DNA from: Aristolochia californica
Taxonomy: Eukaryota > Streptophyta > Magnoliopsida > Piperales > Aristolochiaceae
NCBI GenBank assembly: GCA_029961685.1
Contig: JARWKL010000001.1
Location: forward strand, 54,834,062 to 54,898,061
DNA length: 64,000 nucleotides
Direction: 5' to 3'
The notes under the pieces are model-generated. The model searched no databases. It saw nothing but the letters and a program-made list of their open reading frames with translations, and was not told the origin of the DNA. The position numbers and the translations under genes are program-made. Position 1 is the stretch's first letter. Each line of letters opens with the position of its first letter. This document shows positions 61,401 to 64,000 of this stretch, one piece after another.

Positions 61401-63186
61401 CTGCTGCAGTTGCAGTCAGCGTGGTGGTCTCCTTTCATCCCTTCCCTCTGAATGTGGAACTTAATGACCAATTTCATCCGAAATGGATTCCAAAAGCAGT
61501 GGCAGAGATCTCAAATAACGTGGAATGTACGTATGTTGAGGTGTTTGCTGTAATTTAGGACAGTGAGTAGCAGCTTGTGCTGTCTGGATTTTTGAGAAGG
61601 AACAGCTGGTTGGATTCATGCCAAGCTGGGGTTTCTGCTGATGATGGTGATGAGGAAAAACCATGCAGTGCAACCTTGCCAATGGGGGCCCGCCGTGAGA
61701 GGCTGTTTCACACCAGTCTAGGACTGGGGGAGGGCAGCGATGCTGCTTGGGGAGATGTAGCGACATTCGGCACACATCCCTCAATTCAACCGTAAAAAAA
61801 AAAAAAAAAGGGAATGCTTCAGTTGGGCGTCCAGAGGGCGGACATAGCTATCGTGGATGCTACCTGAGAACAGGTGGAGATGTCAGCATACAGACCCTAC
61901 TTTCGAGCTTGAAGACAAACTCATTCTTCCAGGGGGGGTGTAATGTTATGCACACAATAACATTATTATTTTAATTATTTTTCATTAATTTACTTTATTT
62001 TATTTCAGTTTTAGGCCATAGGGGTATTTTTGGAATATTTCATTTATAGGGGTATTTTGTAATATTTTATCTTAAGCCCTGTAAGGGTGAACCCTATTTA
62101 AGGGGTAAGAGTAATGAGAAAGGGAAGGATTGATTTTAGGTTAATTTTAGGTTAAACAGGCTTGGAGCTCTCCTTGACGAGTTCTAGGGTTTTCAAGCTT
62201 CCCTTTGGCTTGATCTTTGTCTTCGTCTTCCTCCTCCCTACGAATCCATGTGTCAGATCTGGGACCATAACAACACGTGTAGATTGATATTTGAGGAAAA
62301 ATATGAGAGAGGTGTTATACTCTCTTACATTTGTATAAAGGAATATAACTTGAATCCTACTAAAAATAAACTTTTCCTAAGTTTTCAATCTTGTTAAAAT
62401 AAACATAAAAAGACTAAACATAGCTAGGAAACATCTTCCTTTATTGTAGCTTTTTCCTTTGTGCTTGTTTCTGTTGGGAGACTTGTCTTATATGAGATTC
62501 AGCAGAGATTGAGTGAAATTTGTGAGATATGTTTTTGCATGAAATTCGTCTTAGACTCCTTATTCTGGATTCTTCAATAATTTTTATGCTTTTGTTTAAA
62601 TTTGTAGTCTATTTGATTAAGATTCCGAAATTGTTCTAAGTTTTTAACCATGTTCCTTGTATTTCCAAGTACAGAGTGTTGGACTAATTCTGTATAAGTT
62701 CTAGTATGCAAATCTTGCTACTCCGATACAGTAAATATGATGAACTTTGTTTTATGCAATCCTATTTCTTTAGGTATACGTGAGTCCTATCATTAGGTCA
62801 ATTTGGAGGACTTTGATTACTAGAGATAGAAGCAAATGAGGTAGGTAGCCTGAGCTAGTATGGGCTTCCCATGCCTTACGTGCAACTAGCAAATGAGCTG
62901 TTCATTTACTTCATGTGGTTGAGCTGCAATCCGGTAGTCACTTCTTGTAGATATGGGTGCAATGATAATTAGCTCACTAGGTTTGCTTTCTTCTACATGA
63001 TATAAATTTTTTCCAGCACAGGAAATGGTGGACTTCATTCTTGCTATTTATGTACCTATAAAACTGCTTTTCAGTCAATTATTTGTTGTTTTCTACCATC
63101 AATTAAATTTCTTAAGTCTGAGTCTTTGCAGATGGCTGTGACAACCCATGACACTTCCCTTCCTGCTGTAGAGCGATACAAGAAAG
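26525..63186 (+). CDS. RNA m5U methyltransferase, TrmA/RlmD family, N-terminal part (continues beyond window)
   Basis: Six coding exons are seen: 26525-26679, 26758-26872, 46117-46228, 46360-46404, 46561-46628 and 63132-63186. All junctions are GT/AG and keep frame, giving 183 aa; exon 6 ends in phase 1 and the rest lies to the right. Exon 1 is rich in Ser, Ala and Pro with few acids, like an organelle transit peptide. CQHFQSCSGC across the exon 1/2 junction is the C-x5-C-x2-C [4Fe-4S] motif of RlmD-type enzymes, and the fourth Cys is probably in VVNIPHC (exon 3). WRCRAKLVVRG, PLVGLYQEGTH, HHPNINAAVELL and LRYVQMAVTT follow the family order. Its closest remembered relative is Arabidopsis AT3G21300. 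The SAM-binding and catalytic half is outside the window. Expected role: methylation of uridine in rRNA or tRNA, probably in plastid or mitochondrion. Introns 2 (19.2 kb) and 5 (16.5 kb) are filled with nested TEs. Exons carry no stops. Confidence 0.85.
28388..28785 (-). mobile_element. LINE 3' (RNase H) remnant
   Basis: The minus strand shows a broken RNase H C-terminal half. The features are a region corresponding to ALTAEINALLQGVRLF near 28740-28775, the GDS block just to its left, and the typical end with a tail beginning GATTTCATTAAAAGCAAATTAC. Stops and frameshifts are frequent. Confidence 0.5.
30777..30825 (+). mobile_element. 49-bp poly(A)-tailed retroinsertion
   Basis: The insert ends in about 13-14 A residues and is flanked by a perfect 16-bp direct repeat ACATCATGGAGTGATT (30761-30776 and 30826-30841). 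This is the signature of LINE-mediated target-primed insertion with extreme 5' truncation, here into the interior of LTR element A. Confidence 0.7.
32091..32616 (-). mobile_element. 5'-truncated LINE fragment inside the LTR of element A
   Basis: The minus strand encodes the RNase H domain from PPPRDFMKLNFDE onward, with frameshifts, and ends in a T-rich run on the plus strand near 32092-32101. It interrupts the right LTR of element A exactly between GACTCCAC and CCACCTTATTAATT, which are contiguous in the left LTR. GACTCCAC and GACCCAC flank it as a slightly decayed TSD. The C-terminal end reads like LINEs 3 and 4 (KFGTSQQSL). Confidence 0.75.
33552..34559. other. Intronic spacer, no feature recognised
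   Basis: AT-rich intron sequence between the copia-like element and the copia RNase H remnant. I see no terminal repeats, poly(A) tail or coding frame. Confidence 0.5.
34633..35161 (+). mobile_element. 529-bp TRIM with internal tandem array
   Basis: Terminal direct repeats of 118 bp (34633-34750 and 35044-35161) begin TGTTAAGGAATAGTCCCACA and end CAACTTTACA; they differ at six sites. The primer-binding site TGGTATCAAAACAG starts at 34751 and the polypurine tract GAGGGGGAG abuts the right repeat. Flanks CATAT (34628-34632) and CATAC (35162-35166) are a 5-bp TSD with one change. It is inserted into a copia RNase H frame. No protein is encoded. Confidence 0.88.
34776..35033 (+). repeat. 41-bp minisatellite, about six copies, inside the TRIM
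   Basis: The unit runs GGGCCTACACCTAAACTATC followed by CACTTGTAGAGCCACAAAAGA. Copies differ by single substitutions. The array fills nearly the whole interior between the primer-binding site and the polypurine tract. Confidence 0.9.
37782..41891 (-). CDS. LINE 2 ORF2: endonuclease, reverse transcriptase, RNase H (1369 aa)
   Basis: This is the L1-type retrotransposition enzyme. Residues 1-230 are an apurinic-type endonuclease: LSWNVRGLG at the start, GGDFNATL near 140, SDHWPIQL near 224. The reverse transcriptase covers about 480-760: IALIPKKT, DFRPISLISS, CQSAFIRDRNILDS, LKIDFEKAFDRVDW, GIRQGDPLSP and the catalytic ILQFADDSILFG near 685. A zinc-binding zf-RVT block (CPFCNTSPETADHTLLHC) follows near 1075, then RNase H about 1230-1365 (LKLNFDGSAFG, AELHGLLNGLKLF, IEGDSQVIINWC, PRSANHLADVQAK). 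No stop or frameshift was found and the key acidic residues are present. The start codon overlaps the ORF1 stop as ATGA (41888-41891), as in elements that reinitiate translation. The gene is antisense to the host methyltransferase gene. Confidence 0.95.
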   Translation of the reverse strand: MIVLSWNVRGLGSLAKHALVRAALFDVKPKIAILLETKIQSFDYSIVCNIWYDSNPAWAHVAAIGHSGGIIVIWDPIAFDAISVLPGRYSIDIQLRDQNLGTCWALAGIYGPTRYRDRASFWEEIFQLVQLWDLPWLIGGDFNATLSCSDKCPPASRTSSTMRAFSDFINSVALSEIPLSGKKFTWSNCQNPPILSKLDRFFSNIEWNLLFPNTSGQVLNKIGSDHWPIQLNSRPLAWEKSPFRFENAWLLTSAFIPSLKSWWLELENHPNPGSALPRKLKALKAKIRMWDKNHRVSAASQKDSIRRRISELDLLEEQRLISPTEFLLRNKLNAEYRTFLHSDSVRWKQRSRFRWMAEGDGNTKFFHSIASARRRTNRITALCNGDQVVTDSASISNLLVKYFSELYSEVCFRRPKIHQLNFERISTEDAIDLEKPFSSEEIERAVLGLPKDKAPGPDGFNGEFFHCFWDLLKNDVCAFVHNFHQVGITHSGIGASFIALIPKKTNSEEPKDFRPISLISSSYKIIGRLLANRLKAVLYKVINPCQSAFIRDRNILDSSLTAHELLHSFKKSSLPRFVLKIDFEKAFDRVDWKLVDYLFDRMGFGTRWKFWMRSCISSPSYSVLVNGKPRGYFKSSRGIRQGDPLSPFIFTLIGEYLTSMIRFAKRSGWLSPIFSDPIQDVPILQFADDSILFGEGSMRQIKRMKAILNIFELTSGQKISWEKTTIFGFNIDASILNSMANYLGCKVASIPSTYLGLPLTPFLPSKNSWFPVVERLEKRLASWKGKFLSKAGKLVLIKSCLHGIPSYFLSLYNCPASIRDRIEFLKRRFLWDGPNGEKKVNLVKWVDVCKPIVMGGLGIRDVATTNKSLLLKWVWKYNMQPNLLWRRMVASKSGKERGWWTEGGRFYKLSPVWKKIAKLLPCFKAAVKCYIGSGESTLFWSDWWIGTSSLEESYPLLFQLSRSRSSMISDHWQSSGGWNLHLRRALNDSETVEATGLINLLSGVALKNSSDILIWTPNKQGMFSSASTYHHLISYHPLHAEHPVTFAWSLPIPPRIKFFIWTVCLKKILTSDALQRRGINIPNPECPFCNTSPETADHTLLHCEYAHKIWTELMDKIGLLYCPSQDLLNTIYTLVSSHLPKLGKILISCCVGHIVWNLWKERNNRKFNQKSIPRNILCDQIVGQVSSWVLLRKEFCDLRATNMRENWRNVAKMSLISKAPIMIEWTRPPPGHFKLNFDGSAFGCPGPAGFGGVIHDDQANLLYTYAGPIGVSDSTCAELHGLLNGLKLFKQKKDGALLIEGDSQVIINWCSKPSKPPWRHWKIYDEICNLTSDLLCTWKHVPRSANHLADVQAKKGVTLQHLVVEEMSF
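41888..45482 (-). CDS. LINE 2 ORF1: RNA-binding chaperone-type protein, frame change at an A37 tract
   Basis: The N-terminal part is open from 45482, with the more natural start at 45374 (MAGREVGQGVISS). It includes a DUF4283-like, RRM-type core (LAVLLENPENFFTRRQLQEW, WVIVKGLLVEIRC, FGEVIWAESQPT, about residues 310-480) typical of plant LINE ORF1 and retrozyme-like gag proteins. The C-terminal part reads in another frame down to the TGA at 41890-41888 and is Pro/Ser-rich with an 84-residue tandem duplication. The two frames overlap across a run of 37 A on the coding strand (43444-43480), where one shift in length would join them. I see no CCHC zinc knuckle. Expected role: coating of LINE RNA. 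The exact join is unknown. Confidence 0.7.
42843..43346 (-). repeat. 252-bp in-frame tandem duplication within LINE 2 ORF1
   Basis: Copies at 42843-43094 and 43095-43346 begin GGTGGCGTGATTTGGACTGA on the plus strand and are almost identical. The period equals 84 codons, so the ORF1 frame is kept. The encoded segments contain SPTPHLESRTRLPYINLQHP and SPPPPKSSSSRSLPYAN. Confidence 0.9.
43444..43480. repeat. Poly(T)37 (poly(A) on the ORF1 strand)
   Basis: Uninterrupted run of 37 T on the plus strand, coding for about 12 Lys in either open ORF1 frame. Its length is the likely reason ORF1 is split into two frames, either by real slippage or by a length error in the assembly. Confidence 0.95.
45788..46116 (+). 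other. Intron 2 tail before exon 3 of the methyltransferase gene
   Basis: Single-copy-looking intron sequence ending in the acceptor TTTTAATTGTCTATCAG at 46116. Nothing else is recognised. Confidence 0.6.
46402..46530 (+). repeat. 43-bp tandem repeat (three copies) carrying the exon 4 splice donor
   Basis: Copies start at 46402, 46445 and 46488 with GAGGTTTGTCTT and contain ACATATTTGCTTAAA or a close variant. The first copy contains the exon 4 donor GAG/GTTTGT (GT at 46405). Copies 2 and 3 repeat the same GAG/GTTTGT string at 46448 and 46491. Confidence 0.85.
46629..47351 (+). other. Start of intron 5 of the methyltransferase gene
   Basis: Intron sequence containing a purine-rich stretch (about 46735-46800), a 107-bp tandem duplication (47010-47230) and a TC microsatellite just before LTR element B (about 47333-47348). 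No coding frame is seen. Confidence 0.6.
47010..47230. repeat. 107-bp tandem duplication
   Basis: Two copies starting at 47010 and 47117 with GAGAAAACTTACTAATTGTG and ending in GATATCACATTGTTTTCTTT plus about ten bases. The second copy has a small extra ACTTT. Confidence 0.85.
48156..52979 (+). mobile_element. LINE 3: degenerate L1-type LINE
   Basis: A Pro-rich ORF1 remnant containing poly(C)26 (48337-48362) is followed by the endonuclease (from about 48806; VGDFNVTCFC, TFTWSNG, SDHWL). Next come the reverse transcriptase (50246-51045; ALIPKKDG, GQSAFIKGRNILDS, LDFKKAFDRVKWE, GIGQGDPLSP, LLFVDDTICFG), zf-RVT remnants and RNase H (52500-52915; IQLNFDG, GDSKTVISWC, PRSTNSLADKLAKFE), then poly(A)-rich sequence. 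Flanks TTTAAAGGTTGTCT (48142-48155) and TTTATAGGTTGTCT (52980-52993) are a 14-bp TSD with one change. Many stops and frameshifts; the 5' end is truncated. Confidence 0.85.
53974..58061 (-). mobile_element. LINE 4: degenerate L1-type LINE, inverted relative to LINE 3
   Basis: Poly(T) at 53974-53992 marks the 3' end. On the minus strand are RNase H (PRSDNLSADKLAKFGTSLQS), zf-RVT (CPLCDTCGVNSA), the RT with GIRQGDPLSP and ILQFADDTICFG, and the endonuclease start near 57900 (VSLNIRGIGST, LLLAGDFNVTRFC, SDHWPIMID). The flanking direct repeat GCAAATTGAG (53964-53973 and 58062-58071) is a perfect 10-bp TSD. Several stops make it inactive. RT and RNase H sequences are much closer to LINE 3 than to LINE 2. 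Confidence 0.85.
58793..59233 (+). CDS. Element C first ORF, charged helical protein of unknown function
   Basis: About 146 aa from the Met ten bases after the primer-binding site (MSHSLEEWIALCNELSQEEW). It is rich in Glu, Arg and Trp and looks like a coiled coil to about residue 75, then becomes polar. Position suggests a gag remnant, but I recognise no gag motif or zinc knuckle. It may be translated, since it is the first ORF after the LTR. Confidence 0.45.
   Translation: MSHSLEEWIALCNELSQEEWMAMHRELRREVAEERARGIRNEAEIIREWRATSIKKICARKQVAATEKVIRPQIFEHDICIVEVAEAVSDGQKGQGPGNFNMSEQGTLATGQTKLLSGSWKSGERDPTHQESKSTSNPKSASKLPK
59777..60622 (+). CDS. Element C ORF with captured poly(A)-binding-protein-like RRM fragments
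   Basis: 281 aa, uninterrupted. It contains ISVVMREGDGTSRYFGFVNI followed by ENAE, and DEDLKKLFGEYGKTTSAVVM followed by RKGE. These closely follow the plant PABP RRM3 pattern (DEDLKK.FGEYG..TSAVVMRD, then a ...FGFVNFENA core). An earlier segment (LSVLNGMLRQDKHVKF, then FEKAADAALAVEEFN) resembles PABP RRM2 end and an RRM3 tail. The order is scrambled compared with a real PABP, so this is a mosaic of captured and rearranged host sequence, not a PABP gene. Whether it is expressed is unknown. Confidence 0.6.
   Translation: MGIPGRLKKFFRVICLSVDAHSTSASVRCTIDNVGLFNFSIDETTSRVHVPYLSVLNGMLRQDKHVKFEKAADAALAVEEFNFLGPISVVMREGDGTSRYFGFVNIENAEVCISAVSNDKNACVVNEYSNSVAVSGHFSSSNSPFKKVVLIFLDELYDVRPLSVIILQPGVPFGDEDLKKLFGEYGKTTSAVVMRKGEPLPIFQIAAVVAMQQWVQLNKIKPVRSDADEQHLEYVEENGNESQGASIADENQGLAAVITAVQLCERKLETRKLIGPYLGQQ
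60659..61231 (+). CDS. Element C ORF with 17-residue tandem repeats
   Basis: 190-aa open frame. Its first third is four copies of a 17-residue unit (AAVAVQHTLLPASQANK) encoded by the 51-bp array at 60703-60893. The rest (WTAFMLGHWIWGYLAALGFF, ending in WFDEMPG) is not recognised; the last words resemble a pentatricopeptide-repeat ending, which is a weak hint only. Reading frames on both strands of the array stay open, as expected for a 51-bp repeat, so coding status is uncertain. Confidence 0.3.
   Translation: MSSLNPEKALLTQLSAVAVQHTLLPASQANKAAVAVQHTLLPASQANKAAVAVQHTLLPASQAHQAAVAVQHTLLLASPAEVLLEDAVGYLHAIKALTLSAGKGKYDSSGAEESTAASLVALRKLKCWTAFMLGHWIWGYLAALGFFFKLLCTAAITVQKWAPLDCQVGANSEVLSKLAEDGQWFDEMPG
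60703..60893 (+). repeat. 51-bp tandem repeat, about four copies
   Basis: The unit starts GCTGCTGTGGCAGTCCAGCA and ends AGCCAAGCAAACAAG. Later copies begin at 60752, 60803 and 60854. Copies are nearly identical; the last two carry CACACCAG and CTAGCCAGCC variants. Confidence 0.92.
62585..63131 (+). other. Intron 5 tail before exon 6 of the methyltransferase gene
   Basis: AT-rich intron sequence without recognisable repeats, ending in the acceptor AGTCTTTGCAG at 63131. Confidence 0.6.
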
Positions 63187-63271
63187 GTAAATATATAATT
63201 CACGTGGTTCAGTTCTAGGTTATACCGCTTGAAAAATTCAGCCATGACTAATGGCTTTCGATCCTGTTATT

Positions 63272-63889
63272 TATTTTTTTTTTTTTGATGAAAGGTGTAT
63301 ATATTAAAAACCCGAGAGAAGATTACAAACCTAATGGTGGGGGCATGAAATCACAACAAAATGTTGAAGAGAGATGCCTGCTTTAGCTTGGATATCTGCC
63401 AAGTGGTTGGCAGACCGTGGAAATTGAGTCCACTTACAATTTAAAGGGGAAAATAAATTACATATGTCTTTGAATATATCCCAATGACGCCATGGAGGAT
63501 GTCTGTGGTTTGCACACCAGTTGATAACCACTTTGGAGTCTCCTTCTATACAAAAGGGACCAGAGAGGTTGTTTGAGAAGATTTGGAGGCCATGGAGGAG
63601 ACCCGAGAGCTCTGCTGTTGTAGAGTCTGATATACCAAGGGGGCCAGCATAGGAGAAGAGGATATTGTCGTTTTCATCATGGATGACCCCACCAAAACCA
63701 ACTGGGCCTGGGAATCCAAGGGCACTGCCATCAAAATTGAGCTTCAAGAACCCGGGGGGGGGGGGGGAGGGATCCACGTTGCCATAGTAGGATGTCGAGG
63801 GGGGAGAGATAAGCCAGCAATAGATTTCCAGTTACTTTTGAAGTTAGTTCCACCTGGATTCTTTTTTATTTAGTAACCACATCGAAACT
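63272..63889 (-). mobile_element. LINE 6: 5'-truncated LINE fragment (RNase H and 3' end)
   Basis: Poly(T) around 63272-63285 is followed on the minus strand by an uninterrupted RNase H domain (63777-63331; PPPPGFLKLNFDGSALG, AELSGLLHGLQIF, IEGDSKVVINWC, PPWRHWDIFKDI, PRSANHLADIQAKAG). It is flanked by a perfect 20-bp TSD TGGCTTTCGATCCTGTTATT (63252-63271 and 63890-63909). It belongs with LINE 2 by sequence. It lies in intron 6 of the methyltransferase gene. Confidence 0.9.
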
Positions 63890-63909
63890 TGGCTTTCGAT
63901 CCTGTTATT

Positions 63910-64000
63910 GGTGGTCAAATAAGGCTATTTAAGTTTAAATGAGATCTGGAAATATGTTTTCATAAAAGAATTTGGAAGTCTGCTGAACTAATCAATTGTT
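63910..64000 (+). other. Intron 6 of the methyltransferase gene, continuing off the window
   Basis: Intron sequence after the LINE 6 insertion. No further exon is seen before the window ends. Confidence 0.6.

Larger units (their letters stand above)
58493..62272 (+). mobile_element. LTR retrotransposon C carrying host-like gene sequence
   Basis: The LTRs are 58493-58769 (277 bp) and 61944-62272 (329 bp), both TGTTATGCAC...ACCATAACA. A perfect primer-binding site TGGTATCAGAGC lies at 58772-58783 and a G-rich polypurine tract CCAGGGGGGGTG precedes the right LTR. TSD GCACG/ACACG (58488-58492, 62273-62277); the uninterrupted site GCACGTGTAG survives in the other LTR of element B. The 3.2 kb interior shows no protease, integrase or reverse transcriptase, but has a helical N-terminal frame, a PABP-like frame and a tandem-repeat frame. 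It is non-autonomous. Confidence 0.88.
47357..62579 (-). mobile_element. Non-autonomous LTR retrotransposon B, with three large insertions
   Basis: The LTRs are 47357-47772 (416 bp) and 58400-62579 (about 395 bp once the inserted element C is removed). On the plus strand they start TGTTAAGTTT and end TTCTTCAATA. The primer-binding site TGGTATCAAAGT (complement of 58388-58399) and polypurine tract (complement of CTCCCCCTTAAGC at 47773) fix the minus orientation. A perfect TSD, ATTTT, lies at 47352-47356 and 62580-62584. Without LINE 3, LINE 4 and element C, the interior is about 1.7 kb, matches element A in places and encodes no protein. Confidence 0.88.

Noticed and set aside
61265..61558. 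Possible pentatricopeptide-repeat fragment (MVEGFCQGGCLNETL) in element C
   Set aside because: One loose motif match only; the register is not maintained in neighbouring residues.

Overview
This is nuclear DNA from a flowering plant. The evidence is four intron-split plant-type protein genes with canonical GT/AG borders, L1-type LINEs whose ORF2 carries the C-terminal RNase H domain common in angiosperms, and many LTR elements with a primer-binding site complementary to plant initiator tRNA-Met. Very long TE-filled introns argue against a compact genome. I cannot name the species.

Genes, left to right. (1) A DUF616/TOD1-like membrane protein (+, coding 8000-14032, six coding exons, 456 aa), with a likely untranslated first exon at 1-148 and a 7.8 kb intron 1. 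(2) and (3) Two tail-to-tail GDSL esterase/lipase genes (+ 17904-19569, 356 aa; - 22926-20704, 360 aa) with five exons each; exons 2 and 3 are identical in length (131 and 234 nt) between the two. (4) The first six coding exons of an organelle-type TrmA/RlmD-family RNA 5-methyluridine methyltransferase (+ 26525 to 63186, running off the window), with introns of 19.2 kb and 16.5 kb.

Most of 26.9-63.1 kb is nested transposable elements inside those two introns, and target-site duplications (TSDs) allow most of the order to be read. Intron 2: a decayed copia-like element (about 27.4-33.55 kb) contains a LINE remnant, which contains a 3.0 kb non-autonomous LTR element (29659-32698, TSD TATTG), which contains a LINE fragment and a 49-bp poly(A) insertion. 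Next comes a copia remnant split by a 529-bp TRIM (34633-35161). Then a 5'-truncated LINE (35897-45775) is split by a nearly full-length LINE with an intact 1369-aa ORF2 and a perfect 15-bp TSD (37724-45505). Intron 5: a non-autonomous LTR element (47357-62579, TSD ATTTT) was invaded by two related LINEs in opposite orientation, and one of its LTRs was invaded by a second LTR element (58493-62272) that carries poly(A)-binding-protein-like RRM sequence. Intron 6 holds a young LINE 3' fragment with a 20-bp TSD.

The left part is milder: intron 1 of the TOD1-like gene holds tandem duplications and a copia gag remnant, intron 5 holds a LINE remnant split by a complete 310-bp TRIM, and a hAT-like element lies between genes 1 and 2. 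I saw no rRNA, tRNA or CRISPR. All splice coordinates come from reading GT/AG borders, frame and family conservation, not from transcripts.
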